Shown: positions 19,160-29,427 of the stretch, one piece after another
Numbering within the stretch: position 1 is the stretch's first letter
Layout of the letters: each line of letters begins with the position of its first letter
Origin: Streptomyces sp. SJL17-4
Lineage (GTDB): Bacteria; Actinomycetota; Actinomycetes; Streptomycetales; Streptomycetaceae
Assembly (NCBI RefSeq): GCF_036826855.1
Contig: NZ_CP104578.1
Location: forward strand, 2,666,001 to 2,730,000
DNA: 64,000 bases
Reading direction: 5' to 3'
The notes under the pieces: model-generated
Told to the model about the DNA's origin: nothing
What the model saw: the letters and a program-made list of their open reading frames with translations, nothing else
The model's database searches: none
Translations under genes and position numbers: made by a program

Positions 19160-19288
19160 AGGACGTGCTCCCTGGGTGGTTCGAGGATCTTCAGCGGGAA
19201 CAGCCCGAAAAAGAACGCTTGACCTACGTGGGCCCACTGTGGCAGCCAAACGTGATCGTTTGCCCTATTCGTGTCGATACTCACAGGG

Positions 19289-19342
19289 GTGCCCGGAGGT
19301 TCGGGATCGAGGTCCTGACCTCGGTCCCGAACCTCCGGGCAC
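19289..19342 (-). terminator. Very long hairpin after the phospholipase C gene
   Basis: An 18-bp perfect inverted repeat (19289-19306 with 19325-19342) encloses a second perfect 7-bp repeat (19308-19314 with 19317-19323), giving an almost continuous 26-bp stem with a 2-base loop. It stands 19 bases after the phospholipase C stop codon. It is most simply a strong terminator that isolates the phospholipase gene from the MMPL gene. Confidence 0.75.
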
Positions 19343-19361
19343 AACGACTCACCGTGGGTGT

Positions 19362-21470
19362 TCAGCCGGAGACGCTGGGGCGGCCGTTCTCGATGTGACC
19401 CATGAGCCGACGGCGGAAACCTCCGGGTGCGGTCACCTCGATGTCGTACCAGCCGTGCGCGTCGGCGGCGGAGTGCACGACGGTACGGGTCTTCCCGGGC
19501 TTCACGGTGACGGTGCGGGTCCAGTCGCCGAGGTCGGCGAGGTCCTCGGGGTCCACGTACCCGAGCGGCCTCACGGTGAAGGAGACGGGCGCCGAGCCCG
19601 TGTTCCGTACGGTGAGATGCAGGTCACGGTCATGGTGATCGATCCGGGAGGCGAGCTCGGCGCCGCCCGTCGCGGGGCCCTCGAACTCACGGCGGAAGCC
19701 GTTCGGGCCGGTGATCGTGAAGCGGTAATGATCACCCGGAACGGGGACCGTCCACTCCCCCGTGCCCCTGACGTCCTGGTGCTGCGGGACGGCGAACTCT
19801 CCCGCGTACGGGTAGAGGGCGAAGTGCGCGCTCGCCTTCCCGCTGTTGCTGAGCGCCACGCGGACGGAGCCGGCGGCGAAGGTCGCGGCGGCGTCCGGCT
19901 GGTACGGCAGCGGGCGGGCCGGGCGGACGCCGGGCTCCTGGACCGGCATCCGCTGCACGGCCGGGGGCTGGGGCCGCCAGCGGCCGCTGAAGGGCGGGAT
20001 CGGGCCCGGCCGGTCGACGGGCGGCTGCTTGCGGCCGCGCTTGAAGTCGAAGGCCGAGGTGAGGTCGCCGGTGACGGCCCGGCGCCAGGGGGTGATATTG
20101 GGCTCCCGGATGCCCGTGAGCTTCTCCAGGAAACGGATCACCGAGGTGTGGTCGAAGGTCTCGGAGCAGACGTGGCCACCGACCGACCAGGGGGAGACGA
20201 CCAGCAGCGGGACGCGGATGCCGAGACCAGTGGGCCGGCCCTTCCAGCGCTCGTCCGTGTTCTCGGCCGGCGGGACCGGCGGCGGCACGTGGTCGAAGAA
20301 GCCGTCGTTCTCGTCGTAGTTGATCAGGACGACGGTGTGGCGCCAGACGTCCGGGTGCGCGCCGAGGGCGTCGAGCACCTTGTAGACGAGGGAAGCGGAG
20401 GCGATCGGCGAGGAGGAGCCGGGGTGCTCGGAGTCGATCGCGGACGGCACCAGGTAGGAGACCTCGGGGAGGGTCCCGGCGGCGACGTCGGCGCGGAAGG
20501 CGTCGGCGAGGGTGCCGCTCTCGACCCGGCGCAGTCCGCGCTCGAAGAGGGAGCGCTCGGCCTCGGTGAGGGTCGCCACGCCCTCCTCCAGGAGACCGAG
20601 GAGGCGAGCGCGCTCGGTGGCGTCGTCGGTGTCGCGGACGGCGGCGTAGAAGGACTCCATGAAGGTGTGCCCGCCGGTTCCGGCGAGCGCCTTGCGGGCG
20701 ATCTTCTTGAAGCTGGTGAAGAACTCGATGTTGTTGTCGGTGAAGTTCTCCCACTCGGTGTACGTCTTCCAGCTGCGCCCGGCGGCTTCGAGCCGCTCGG
20801 CGTAGGTGGGCCAGCCGTAGCCGGGGTGGGTGCCCTCGGCGTACGCGGCGTTGGTGACGGCGCGGCTGCCGTCGGCCTCGAAGCCGGTCCAGCCGGACCA
20901 GAGGTGGTTGCGGTTGGGGCTCGTCGAGGTGTGGATGGACGAGTGGTAGGCGTCGCAGATGGTGAAGGTGTCGGCGAGCTCGTAGTGCAGGGGGATGTCC
21001 TGCCGGTCGTAGTACGCCATGGTCGCGGCGGTCTTGGCCGAGACCCACCCGTCCATCCAGCCGCCGTGCCAGGCCTTGCCGCCGCCGTCCCAGGAGTGGT
21101 CGAGGTCCCCGATGTACTGGAGGTCCTTCTGCTGCGTCTCGGCGGCGCCGCGGATCGGGAAGGGCAGCACGGTCCGGCCGAGCGCGGCGGGCTGCTCGAA
21201 CACGGGCCTGCCGGAGGGCAGCTCGATGGCGTTGCGGTCGGAGAAGCCGCGGACGCCGCGCAGGGTGCCGAAGTAGTGGTCGAAGGAACGGTTCTCCTGC
21301 ATGAGGATCACCACGTGCCGCACGGCGGCCATGCCTCCCGCCGGCGGTCCCGCGGCGATCGCCTCCTGAAGCGACGGCGGGAGCAGCGAGCCCGCAGCGG
21401 CGGCGCCGAGCGCGCCTCCGCCCAGCGCGAGGACCCTGCGGCGGGACATCCGGGACTTCTCGGGGGACAA
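19362..21470 (-). CDS. Phosphocholine-specific phospholipase C, Tat-exported
   Basis: Secreted phosphoesterase hydrolysing phospholipid headgroups, 702 residues. A TTG at 21470 is chosen (GGAGG six bases upstream); an ATG at 21449 is the alternative. A twin-arginine signal SRRRVLALGGGALG is at residues 8-21 and ends near AIAAGPPAG. The phosphoesterase domain follows (VRHVVILMQENRSFDHYFGTL, the family's metal-binding start), with the second catalytic region LINYDENDGFFDHVPPP. Two C-terminal beta-sandwich repeats (DUF756 type) occupy about 500-700. Probably phosphate or lipid scavenging. It is divergent from the kinase gene at 21709, and a strong hairpin follows at 19289. Confidence 0.93.
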   Translation of the reverse strand: MSPEKSRMSRRRVLALGGGALGAAAAGSLLPPSLQEAIAAGPPAGGMAAVRHVVILMQENRSFDHYFGTLRGVRGFSDRNAIELPSGRPVFEQPAALGRTVLPFPIRGAAETQQKDLQYIGDLDHSWDGGGKAWHGGWMDGWVSAKTAATMAYYDRQDIPLHYELADTFTICDAYHSSIHTSTSPNRNHLWSGWTGFEADGSRAVTNAAYAEGTHPGYGWPTYAERLEAAGRSWKTYTEWENFTDNNIEFFTSFKKIARKALAGTGGHTFMESFYAAVRDTDDATERARLLGLLEEGVATLTEAERSLFERGLRRVESGTLADAFRADVAAGTLPEVSYLVPSAIDSEHPGSSSPIASASLVYKVLDALGAHPDVWRHTVVLINYDENDGFFDHVPPPVPPAENTDERWKGRPTGLGIRVPLLVVSPWSVGGHVCSETFDHTSVIRFLEKLTGIREPNITPWRRAVTGDLTSAFDFKRGRKQPPVDRPGPIPPFSGRWRPQPPAVQRMPVQEPGVRPARPLPYQPDAAATFAAGSVRVALSNSGKASAHFALYPYAGEFAVPQHQDVRGTGEWTVPVPGDHYRFTITGPNGFRREFEGPATGGAELASRIDHHDRDLHLTVRNTGSAPVSFTVRPLGYVDPEDLADLGDWTRTVTVKPGKTRTVVHSAADAHGWYDIEVTAPGGFRRRLMGHIENGRPSVSG

Positions 21471-21708
21471 GACCGACCTCCAGTCGACGACCAATGGTTC
21501 GCCTTCGAGCCATTGGGTGGTACGCCGGGGACGGTAGTGAGACGGGATGACGGAAAGAAGACCCGACGGGGGCGCGGCGGTGAACGTCCAAGAGGACGGA
21601 ACAGGAGTCCAAGCGGATCCCGCCTCCACGCCCCCGCTTCCGCGTTGACCCCGGCCCCACCTGAACGGCAAGCTGATGACCCGTCAATCACTGTGCCTTG
21701 GGGGGAAA

Positions 21709-23556
21709 TTGAGCAACACGGCACACCACATCGGGCCCGACTCGGCACCTGACCGGTACCGGCTGCTGCGGTCCATCGGGCGGGGCGGCGAGGCCGTGCT
21801 CTATCTCGCGGAGCTCGAGCTGGCCGGTGGCACCGAGCCCGTCGTCGTGAAGGTCCTCGACTCGAAGACCACCCTCACGCCCGAGGTCTTCGAGCGGATC
21901 AGCCAGAAGTGGAACGAGCAGGCCGAACTGCTGCGCTTCGTCCACCGGCCCGGTGTCGTCGGCGTACGGGAGCACTTCCAGGGGCCGCCGATCCACCGGC
22001 CCGGCGAGTCCGGAGCGATCACCGGCCGGGCCCTGGTCCTCGTCATGAACCACGTCGACGGCCTCGACCTGCGCGACTGGCGGGCCGAACGGACCCTCAG
22101 CACGGCCGCCGAGCGGCGCGAGGTGATGCGGACCCTGGAGCAGCTCGCCGACGTCCTCGACCGGCTGCACTCCGGCAAGGCCACTCCGTCGGGGCGGACC
22201 GTCATCCACGGCGACCTGTCCCCGGGCAACGTCATGGTCGACGAGCACGGGCAGGCGACCCTGGTCGACTTCGGCCTGAGCAAGCTGACCGCCGACCACC
22301 AGACGGCCGAGGTGTGGTTCACCCCCGGCTACGCGGCTCCCGAGATCTTCGAGGGCAAGCGCACCCCGGGTACGGACCGCTACGCCTTCGGCGCCATCGC
22401 GTACTTCCTGCTCAGCGGCCAGTCCCCGCCCACCGCACCCGAACAGCTGGTGACCGCGCTCGGCGCGCTGCCACAGATCGCGGGGCTGCCGGCCGAGCAG
22501 CGGGACCGGGTGCTGAGCATCGCCGCCGCCGACCCGGGCCGGCGGCCGCTGTCCCTGTCGGCCTGGGTGAAGGACGTACGGCACGGGGTGGTGTCGACGA
22601 CGACCTCCCGGCCGTCGACGGTCGCGGACGCGGTCCCGGCCGCGCCGCCCCCCGCGCCGCCTGCCGCGCCGCCTGCCGCGCCGCCTGCCGCGCCGGCGAA
22701 GCCGTCGACGCCGCCCCTGCCGGTGACACCCCCGCCGCCCATGGCCGCGCCGGTGGTGGCACCGCAGCCCGTGGCAGCCGCGCAGCCCGCCGCACCGCAG
22801 CCCGCCGCCGAACCGCCCACCGTCGCCACGCCCGGCTTCGGGCCGCCGACGCCTCCCGCGGCCTCGTCCGGGCCGGCCACCACCTCTCCGCCGCCGCCCG
22901 AGCGGCGCCGCAAGGGTCCGCTCATCGGGGCCGTGGCCGGGGTGCTGCTGATCGCCGTGCTCGCGGTGATCGGCGTCCAGCTGCTCGGCGACAAGGACGA
23001 CGGAGGTGGGGGAGGAACGGCAGGTGGCCCGCCCGCCACCACGACCACCGCCTCGACGCCCGGGACGACCGAGCCCTCCACCGAGGATCCCACCACCTCT
23101 CCGCCCCCGGCGAACAGCGCATCCCCCTCCGCGCACACCCCCGGGCCCGGGCCGGACTCTGTCTCCCTCACCACGCTCAACGACGTGGGCGACGCCCCGT
23201 ACGCCGACCTGTCCGTCGGCAGCGGCACGGTGAAGGCCACCTACTACGAGACGGCGCTGGTGCCCGACGGCACCGACCAGGAATGCTCGGGGTTCTCCGA
23301 GTACAACCTGGGAACCGAGTGGAAGACCCTCACCATGACTGCCGGAATCGATGACTCCTCCCCCAACACCGCCGCCCGGCTCATCGTCAAGGTCGACGGT
23401 AAGGCCCTACACACCGGCGTGGTCGACCTGGGCCAACCGGAGAAGCTGACGCTCGACCTCGACCACGGCCTACGCCTGCGCATCGAGTTCGAGGATCCGG
23501 CGGACTCCTGCGAGATGGGCCAGCTCATCCTCGCGGACCCGATGCTCAGCAAGTAG
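21709..23556 (+). CDS. Membrane Ser/Thr protein kinase with extracellular NPCBM-like domain
   Basis: 615 residues from TTG 21709 (after GGGGGGAAA); an ATG at 21676 is an alternative start without a ribosome site. Kinase domain at about residues 15-270: glycine loop SIGRGGEAVLYLAEL, Lys in VVKVLDSK, catalytic loop VIHGDLSPGNVMVD, DFGLSKL and GYAAPE. The HRD arginine is Gly and the usual KPxN lysine is Ser, so it is a non-RD variant. A Pro/Ala-rich linker (about 300-400), one transmembrane helix (GPLIGAVAGVLLIAVLAVIG) and a Thr/Ser/Pro stalk lead to a C-terminal exported domain of about 130 residues whose YNLGTEWKTLTMTAGIDDSS pattern resembles NPCBM/NEW2 carbohydrate-binding modules. Possibly a cell-surface glycan sensor. 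Confidence 0.88.
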   Translation: MSNTAHHIGPDSAPDRYRLLRSIGRGGEAVLYLAELELAGGTEPVVVKVLDSKTTLTPEVFERISQKWNEQAELLRFVHRPGVVGVREHFQGPPIHRPGESGAITGRALVLVMNHVDGLDLRDWRAERTLSTAAERREVMRTLEQLADVLDRLHSGKATPSGRTVIHGDLSPGNVMVDEHGQATLVDFGLSKLTADHQTAEVWFTPGYAAPEIFEGKRTPGTDRYAFGAIAYFLLSGQSPPTAPEQLVTALGALPQIAGLPAEQRDRVLSIAAADPGRRPLSLSAWVKDVRHGVVSTTTSRPSTVADAVPAAPPPAPPAAPPAAPPAAPAKPSTPPLPVTPPPPMAAPVVAPQPVAAAQPAAPQPAAEPPTVATPGFGPPTPPAASSGPATTSPPPPERRRKGPLIGAVAGVLLIAVLAVIGVQLLGDKDDGGGGGTAGGPPATTTTASTPGTTEPSTEDPTTSPPPANSASPSAHTPGPGPDSVSLTTLNDVGDAPYADLSVGSGTVKATYYETALVPDGTDQECSGFSEYNLGTEWKTLTMTAGIDDSSPNTAARLIVKVDGKALHTGVVDLGQPEKLTLDLDHGLRLRIEFEDPADSCEMGQLILADPMLSK

Positions 23557-23572
23557 CGGCACCGCACGTCGA

Positions 23573-23612
23573 CGGCCCCGCACCGGAGTTCAAGAACTCG
23601 GGTGCGGGGCCG
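23573..23612. terminator. Bidirectional terminator between kinase and gatB
   Basis: Perfect 12-bp stem (23573-23584 with 23601-23612) with an inner 5-bp stem GAGTT/AACTC. It lies midway between two convergent genes, as expected for a shared bidirectional terminator. Confidence 0.8.
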
Positions 23613-23640
23613 TTCACACGTCCGTACGAGAAGACGACGC

Positions 23641-25152
23641 TCAGCCCTCGCTGACGCCCAGCTTCTCCAGGATCAGGTCCTTCACCTTCGCCGCGTCGGC
23701 CTGGCCGCGGGTGGCCTTCATGACCGCGCCGACCAGGGCGCCGACCGCGGCGACCTTGCCGCCGCGGATCTTGTCGGCGATGGCCGCGTTGCCCGCGATG
23801 GCCTCCTCGACCGCCGTGCCGAGCGCGCCGTCGTCGGAGACGACCTTCAGACCGCGCTTCTCGACGACCGCGTCCGGGGTGCCCTCGCCGGCGAGAACGC
23901 CCTCGATGACCTGGCGGGCCAGCTTGTCGTTCAGATCGCCGGCGGCGACCAGGGCGGAGACCCGGGCCACGTCCGACGGGGTGATCGCCAGCTCCTCCAG
24001 GGAGACGCCCTGCTCGTTGGCGTTGCGGGCGAGCTCGCCCATCCACCACTTGCGGGCCGAGGTCGCGTCCGCGCCCGCCTCGATCGTGGCGACGATCGAG
24101 TCGACCGCGCCCGCGTTGAGGATGGACTGCATGTCCAGCTCGGACACGCCCCACTCCTCGCGCAGCCGGTTACGGCGCACGCGCGGCAGCTCGGGAAGGC
24201 CCTTGCGGAGCTCCTCGACCCACTCGCGGGCGGGGGCCACCGGCACCAGGTCGGGCTCCGGGAAGTACCGGTAGTCCTCGGCGTTGTCCTTGATGCGGCC
24301 GGAGGTCGTGGAGCCGTCGTCCTCGTGGAAGTGACGGGTCTCCTGGATGATCGTGCCACCGGAGGCGAGCACGGCCGCGTGGCGCTGGATCTCGAAGCGC
24401 GCTGCCCGCTCCACCGAACGGAGCGAGTTGACGTTCTTCGTCTCCGAGCGGGTACCGAAGGTCTCCCGGCCGTGCGGGCGCAGCGACAGGTTCACGTCGC
24501 AGCGCATCTGGCCCTTGTCCATGCGCGCCTCGGACACGTCGAGCGCGCGGATCAGCTCGCGCAGCTCGGCGACGTACGCCTTGGCGACCTCGGGGGCCCG
24601 CTCGCCCGCGCCCTCGATCGGCTTGGTGACGATCTCGATGAGCGGGATGCCGGCGCGGTTGTAGTCCAGCAGCGAGTGGGACGCGCCGTGGATACGGCCG
24701 GTGGCGCCGCCGACGTGCAGCGACTTACCGGTGTCCTCCTCCATGTGGGCGCGCTCGATCTCCACGCGGAAGACCTCGCCGTCCTCCAGCTGGACGTCCA
24801 GGTAGCCGTTGAAGGCGATCGGCTCGTCGTACTGGGAGGTCTGGAAGTTCTTCGGCATGTCCGGATAGAAGTAGTTCTTCCGGGCGAAGCGGCACCACTC
24901 GGCGATCTCGCAGTGCAGCGCGAGGCCGATCTTGATGGCGGACTCGACGCCGATCGCGTTGACGACGGGCAGCGAGCCGGGCATACCGAGGCAGGTCGGG
25001 CAGGTCTGCGAGTTCGGCTCCGCGCCCAGCTCGGTCGAGCAGCCGCAGAACATCTTCGTCTTGGTGCCGAGCTCGACATGGACCTCCAGGCCCATGACGG
25101 GGTCGTACTCGGCGAGCGCCGCTTCGTACGACAGCAGTTCAGTGACAGTCAC
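23641..25152 (-). CDS. gatB: Asp-tRNA(Asn)/Glu-tRNA(Gln) amidotransferase subunit B
   Basis: Subunit of GatCAB, which converts mischarged Glu-tRNA(Gln) and Asp-tRNA(Asn) to the amide forms; GatB binds the tRNA and contains the kinase/amidase-coupling cradle. 503 residues from GTG 25152. Landmarks: [20 protein letters not shown], the CPTCLG half of the zinc site (with FCGCS), [19 protein letters not shown], and the C-terminal YqeY-like helical domain ending [11 protein letters not shown]. It is the last gene of the gatC-gatA-small protein-gatB operon. Confidence 0.97.
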   Translation of the reverse strand: MTVTELLSYEAALAEYDPVMGLEVHVELGTKTKMFCGCSTELGAEPNSQTCPTCLGMPGSLPVVNAIGVESAIKIGLALHCEIAEWCRFARKNYFYPDMPKNFQTSQYDEPIAFNGYLDVQLEDGEVFRVEIERAHMEEDTGKSLHVGGATGRIHGASHSLLDYNRAGIPLIEIVTKPIEGAGERAPEVAKAYVAELRELIRALDVSEARMDKGQMRCDVNLSLRPHGRETFGTRSETKNVNSLRSVERAARFEIQRHAAVLASGGTIIQETRHFHEDDGSTTSGRIKDNAEDYRYFPEPDLVPVAPAREWVEELRKGLPELPRVRRNRLREEWGVSELDMQSILNAGAVDSIVATIEAGADATSARKWWMGELARNANEQGVSLEELAITPSDVARVSALVAAGDLNDKLARQVIEGVLAGEGTPDAVVEKRGLKVVSDDGALGTAVEEAIAGNAAIADKIRGGKVAAVGALVGAVMKATRGQADAAKVKDLILEKLGVSEG

Positions 25153-25168
25153 GGTGAGACTTTCCCTC

Positions 25169-25411
25169 TCAGCCCAGCAGGACGTCGTCGTCGCCCAGGC
25201 GCTTGAGCTCCCGGTAGAGGATCGCCAGGCCGGTAACGATGGCGGCGGCGGACACGGCGGCGTCGATCAGCCGCAGCACGTCGTTGTCGTTGCGGGCCAG
25301 CTTGGCCTGCTTCGCGACGCTGACGGCACCGAACGCGGTGGTCGCGAGCGACACGTAGACGCCGGTCTTGGACTTCTTGAAGTTCTTGGCCTTCTTTGCC
25401 ATGGCACTCAC
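25169..25411 (-). CDS. Small membrane-associated protein between gatA and gatB
   Basis: 80 residues starting at GTG 25411, whose GTGA overlaps the gatA stop codon by four bases (translational coupling); a second start, ATG 25402 ([14 protein letters not shown]), is possible. The N-terminus is very basic, followed by two hydrophobic stretches ([15 protein letters not shown] and [19 protein letters not shown]) and an acidic end. No known domain. It sits inside the amidotransferase operon, 16 bases before gatB. Function unknown; the coupling makes it a real gene. Confidence 0.8.
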   Translation of the reverse strand: MSAMAKKAKNFKKSKTGVYVSLATTAFGAVSVAKQAKLARNDNDVLRLIDAAVSAAAIVTGLAILYRELKRLGDDDVLLG

Positions 25412-26904
25412 AGCGACGGAGCCTCCTCAAGCAGCGGATGCCCCCACTTTTCCACGAAGGCGGCCTCGACGGCGGCGCCGACCTTGTACAGCCGGTCGTC
25501 CTTCATGGCGGGAGCGATGATCTGCAGGCCGACCGGCAGACCGTCCTCGGGGGCCAGGCCGCAGGGCAGCGACATGGCGGCGTTGCCGGCCAGGTTGGTC
25601 GGGATGGTGCACAGGTCCGCGAGGTACATGGCCATCGGGTCGTCGGCGCGCTCGCCGATCGGGAAGGCGGTGGTGGGGGTCGTCGGGGAGACGATCACGT
25701 CCACCTCCTCGAAGGCCTTCTCGAACTCGCGGGTGATCAGGGTCCGGACCTTCTGGGCCGAGCCGTAGTACGCGTCGTAGTAGCCGGAGCTCAGCGCGTA
25801 CGTACCGAGGATGATGCGGCGCTTGACCTCGTCGCCGAAGCCGGCCTCACGGGTGAGCGCGGTGACGTCCTCGGCGGACCGCGTGCCGTCGTCGCCGACC
25901 CGGAGGCCGTAGCGCATGGCGTCGAAGCGGGCCAGGTTGGAGGAGCACTCGGAAGGCGCGATGAGGTAGTACGCCGAAAGGGCGAGGTCGAAGGTCGGGC
26001 AGTCCAGCTCGACGATCTCGGCGCCCAGCGACTTGAGCAGCTCGACGGACTCGTCGAAGCGCTGCACGACACCGGCCTGGTAGCCCTCGCCGCGGAACTG
26101 CTTGACGACGCCGACGCGCATGCCGGCGACCGAGCCGTTGCGCGCGGCCTCGACGACCGGCGGGACCGGGGCGTCGATGGAGGTCGAGTCGAGCGGGTCG
26201 TGCCCGGCGATCGCCTCGTGCAGGAGGGCCGCGTCCAGGACCGTACGGGCGCAGGGGCCGCCCTGGTCGAGGGAGGACGAGAAGGCCACCATGCCGTAGC
26301 GGGAGACGCCGCCGTAGGTCGGCTTGACGCCGACGGTGCCGGTGACGGCGGCGGGCTGGCGGATCGAGCCGCCGGTGTCCGTGCCGATGGCGAGGGGCGC
26401 CTGGTACGCGGCGAGGGCGGCGGACGAGCCACCGCCGGAGCCGCCGGGGATCCGGGTCAGGTCCCAGGGGTTGCCGGTCGGACCGTACGCGCTGTTCTCG
26501 GTGGAGGACCCCATGGCGAACTCGTCCATGTTGGTCTTGCCGAGGATGACGACGTCGGCGGCCTTCAGGTTCTTGACCAGGGTCGCGTCGTACGGCGGGA
26601 TCCAGCCCTCGAGCATCTTCGAGCCCACGGTCGTCGGCATGCCGGCGGTGGTGAAGATGTCCTTGAGCGCGAGCGGCACACCGGCGAGCGGGCCGAGCTT
26701 CTCGCCGCGGGCGCGCTTCTCGTCGACGGCACGGGCCTGGGCGAGCGCGCCCTCACGGTCGACGTGCAGGAAGGCGTGGACCTTCTCGTCGACGGCCTCG
26801 ATGCGGGCGAGGTGCGCCTCGGTGACCTCGACGGCGGTCAGTTCGCCGGCGGCGATCTTCCCGGCGATCTCGGCCGCGGTGAGCTTGATGATGTTGTCCG
26901 TCAT
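25408..26904 (-). CDS. gatA: Asp-tRNA(Asn)/Glu-tRNA(Gln) amidotransferase subunit A
   Basis: Glutaminase subunit of GatCAB, releasing ammonia from glutamine for tRNA-bound Glu/Asp amidation. 498 residues of the amidase signature family. The catalytic Ser-cisSer-Lys set is visible: Lys in [12 protein letters not shown] (about residue 80), and the serine loop [13 protein letters not shown] with the nucleophile in [16 protein letters not shown] 26904 is six bases from the gatC stop, so the two are cotranscribed. Confidence 0.97.
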   Translation of the reverse strand: MTDNIIKLTAAEIAGKIAAGELTAVEVTEAHLARIEAVDEKVHAFLHVDREGALAQARAVDEKRARGEKLGPLAGVPLALKDIFTTAGMPTTVGSKMLEGWIPPYDATLVKNLKAADVVILGKTNMDEFAMGSSTENSAYGPTGNPWDLTRIPGGSGGGSSAALAAYQAPLAIGTDTGGSIRQPAAVTGTVGVKPTYGGVSRYGMVAFSSSLDQGGPCARTVLDAALLHEAIAGHDPLDSTSIDAPVPPVVEAARNGSVAGMRVGVVKQFRGEGYQAGVVQRFDESVELLKSLGAEIVELDCPTFDLALSAYYLIAPSECSSNLARFDAMRYGLRVGDDGTRSAEDVTALTREAGFGDEVKRRIILGTYALSSGYYDAYYGSAQKVRTLITREFEKAFEEVDVIVSPTTPTTAFPIGERADDPMAMYLADLCTIPTNLAGNAAMSLPCGLAPEDGLPVGLQIIAPAMKDDRLYKVGAAVEAAFVEKWGHPLLEEAPSL

Positions 26905-26909
26905 GACTG

Positions 26910-27206
26910 TTAGTCCTCCCCCAGGATCTGCGGCACCTTGAAACGCTGCTGCTCCTGGGCCGGGGCGCCGGAGAGCGCCTGCTCGGGGGTGAGCGACGGA
27001 CGGACCTCGTCCGCGCGCATGACATTGGTCAGCGGCAGCGGGTGGGAGGTCGGCGGTACGTCTTGGTCGGCGACCTCAGAGACGCGGGCGACCGCGCCGA
27101 TGATGTCGTCGAGCTGGCCGGCGAAGTGATCGAGTTCTTCGCCCTTCAGCTCCAGACGCGCCAGCCGTGCGAGGTGGGCGACCTCCTCGCGCGTGATGCC
27201 AGGCAT
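26910..27206 (-). CDS. gatC: Asp-tRNA(Asn)/Glu-tRNA(Gln) amidotransferase subunit C
   Basis: Small belt-like subunit that wraps GatA and stabilises GatCAB. 98 residues from ATG 27206 ([20 protein letters not shown]), the standard length, with GAGGAT upstream; the longer open frame to 27293 is not needed. The C-terminal [20 protein letters not shown] and [10 protein letters not shown] are typical of the family. First gene of the gat operon; it starts 106 bases after the rmdB-like gene stop. Confidence 0.96.
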   Translation of the reverse strand: MPGITREEVAHLARLARLELKGEELDHFAGQLDDIIGAVARVSEVADQDVPPTSHPLPLTNVMRADEVRPSLTPEQALSGAPAQEQQRFKVPQILGED

Positions 27207-27312
27207 GCGGATCCTCACGGGGTGAGCTTGATGGTGTGGGCCCATCCTATGGGGCCGGTGCCGCTGCCCGTGAAACGGTTTGCCCGGGGTCACCGTCCCG
27301 GGCGGACGGGCG

Positions 27313-29427
27313 CTACTGAACGACCTGGCTGGAGGGATGGTCGAGGTCGACCTCGGCGGCGATGTCGGCGGGGCGGCGCCAGCCGTGCTCGCCGCGGGCC
27401 AGGAGCCAGGCGGTGGCCTCGCCGGGCGGCATCGCGGCGGCGACCAGCCAGCCCTGGACGGCGTCGCAGCCCAGGTCGCGCAGGCGCTCCCAGGTCTCGT
27501 CGTCCTCGACGCCCTCGGCGACGACGAGGAGGCCGAGGGAGTGGGCGAGGTCGACGGTGCAGCGGACGATCTCGGCGTCCTCGGTGTCGACGGCGAGCCG
27601 GGCGACGAAGGAGCGGTCGATCTTCAGTTCGCTGACGGGGAGCCGGCGCAGATGGACGAGCGAGGAGTAGCCGGTGCCGAAGTCGTCGAGGGACATCTTG
27701 ACGCCGTGGCCGGTGAGGCCGTTGAGCGTGTCGGCGGCCCGCTGGGGGTCCTCCAGGAGGACGTGCTCCGTTATCTCCAGCTGGAGCGCGCCGGCCGGGA
27801 CTCCGTGGCGGGCGAGCCGGGCGGCGACGGCGCCGGCGAAGCCGGGGGTGTGCACGTCACGCGGCGAGACGTTGACGGCGACCGGGACGTTGAGGCCCTG
27901 GGCGCGCCAGCGGGCGACCTGGGCGAGGGCGGTCTCCAGGACGTACTCGGTGAGGTGCGGCATCAGGCCGGAGGACTCGGCGATGGCGATGAACTCGTCC
28001 GGGGGGACCTTGCCGCGCTCGGGGTGGACCCAGCGGACGAGGGCTTCGAGTCCGGCGACCTGGCCGTCGAAGCGGACCTTGGGCTGGTAGTGGAGTTCGA
28101 CCTCGCCGGCGTCGAGGGCGCGGCGCAGGTCGCCGAGGAGGCCGAGCCGGTCGGGGGTGTTGGAGTCGCGCTTGGACTCGTAGACCTCGACGCCGGTGCG
28201 GTCCCGCTTGGCCTGGTACATGGCGACGTCGGCGCGGCGCAGCAGGCCTTCGGCGTCGAGGGCGTGGTCGGGGAAGACGGCGACGCCGGCGCTGGCCTCC
28301 AGGACGAGGGTGAGTCCGTCGAGGTCGAGCGGGGAGGAGAGCTCGGCGACGAGGTGGCGGGCGACCCGCTGGGCGCTGGTGGTGGAGTCGGCGGTGGGCA
28401 GCAGGACGGCGAACTCGTCGCCGCCGAGGCGGGCGGCCTCGGCGCCGCGGGGCAGCGCGAGGCGGAGCCGGTCGGCGATCTGGAGGAGCAGCCGGTCGCC
28501 CGCGAGGTGTCCGAGGGTGTCGTTGACCGATCGGAAGCGGTCGAGGTCGATCAGGACGAGGGCGGCGCGGGCCCCTTCGCCCTCGGCCTCCTCCAGGGCG
28601 GTCCAGGCCCGTTCGAGGAGCCACTGGCGGTTGGGGAGCCCGGTCAGCGGGTCGCGCAGCTGTTCCTCGGCGCGGGCGCGGGCGATCCACAGGGTGGAGT
28701 CGAGGGCGATGAGGGGGACGGCGAAGAGCGGCAGCAGGACGGGCCGGGTGGCGGCGACGACGCAGATCAGCGGGGCGATGCCGAGCAGGGCGACGGCGAC
28801 GAGGCCCTGCCTCAGGAGCGCGGTGCGGGCGACGGTGGGCAGGCCGCGGCTCTGCGGGGCGAGCGTGTACCACAGGAGGAGCCGGGTCACCACGAGGTAG
28901 GTGGCGGCGGCGAGGACGACTTCCGGGAGGTCCCCGATCGTCCAGTCGAGGGGCTGCCAGGGCTGTTCGACGGTGGGGACGTCGCCGAAGAGGGCGAGGA
29001 CGAGGGCGGCGGCGCCGACCCCGAGGACGTCGGCGGCGCCGTGCAGCAGGCCCTGTCGCCAGCGGTGCCTGCGGGCGGCGCCGACCAGGGTGACGACGGT
29101 CATCGAGACGAGCCCGGCCGGTACCCAGCCGTAGAGCAGGAGGACGGCGAGGGTGAGGGCGGCGCCCGAACCGGTGCCGCCCCACCAGCGGTCGCGGCCG
29201 AGGGCGACCAGATGGCCGACGATGAGGCCGGTGAGGACCGCGAGGGACCAGCCGGTGACTCCGGCGGGGAAGAGGCCGCTGCCGGCGCTCAGGCCCTGCT
29301 GGAGCCCGACGGCGAGTACGACGGCGGCGATGCCCACCACGGCTGCGGGCAGCCGGGAGGTGAAGCCCGGGGAGACCACACGGCCGTGCGGCCGTGGGAT
29401 GGGGGCGGCGCTCTCGGTCGGTTCCAT
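27313..29427 (-). CDS. rmdB: Membrane GGDEF/EAL protein, RmdB-type c-di-GMP phosphodiesterase
   Basis: 704 residues from ATG 29427 ([22 protein letters not shown] upstream). Around seven membrane helices (about residues 25-270) precede a GGDEF domain (about 285-440, [10 protein letters not shown], with the inhibitory site changed to RGAE) and an EAL domain (about 460-700). All EAL catalytic motifs are present: [43 protein letters not shown]. Hydrolysis of c-di-GMP is therefore expected. The gene name comes from its position beside ligA, matching my memory of S. coelicolor rmdB, which affects development. A TAGTGT -10-like element lies at 29629-29634 (minus). Confidence 0.82.
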   Translation of the reverse strand: MEPTESAAPIPRPHGRVVSPGFTSRLPAAVVGIAAVVLAVGLQQGLSAGSGLFPAGVTGWSLAVLTGLIVGHLVALGRDRWWGGTGSGAALTLAVLLLYGWVPAGLVSMTVVTLVGAARRHRWRQGLLHGAADVLGVGAAALVLALFGDVPTVEQPWQPLDWTIGDLPEVVLAAATYLVVTRLLLWYTLAPQSRGLPTVARTALLRQGLVAVALLGIAPLICVVAATRPVLLPLFAVPLIALDSTLWIARARAEEQLRDPLTGLPNRQWLLERAWTALEEAEGEGARAALVLIDLDRFRSVNDTLGHLAGDRLLLQIADRLRLALPRGAEAARLGGDEFAVLLPTADSTTSAQRVARHLVAELSSPLDLDGLTLVLEASAGVAVFPDHALDAEGLLRRADVAMYQAKRDRTGVEVYESKRDSNTPDRLGLLGDLRRALDAGEVELHYQPKVRFDGQVAGLEALVRWVHPERGKVPPDEFIAIAESSGLMPHLTEYVLETALAQVARWRAQGLNVPVAVNVSPRDVHTPGFAGAVAARLARHGVPAGALQLEITEHVLLEDPQRAADTLNGLTGHGVKMSLDDFGTGYSSLVHLRRLPVSELKIDRSFVARLAVDTEDAEIVRCTVDLAHSLGLLVVAEGVEDDETWERLRDLGCDAVQGWLVAAAMPPGEATAWLLARGEHGWRRPADIAAEVDLDHPSSQVVQ

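Noticed and set aside
19144..19398. 84-residue plus-strand frame across the long hairpin
   Set aside because: Runs through the palindrome and the starts/ends of two minus-strand genes; no ribosome site and no similarity.
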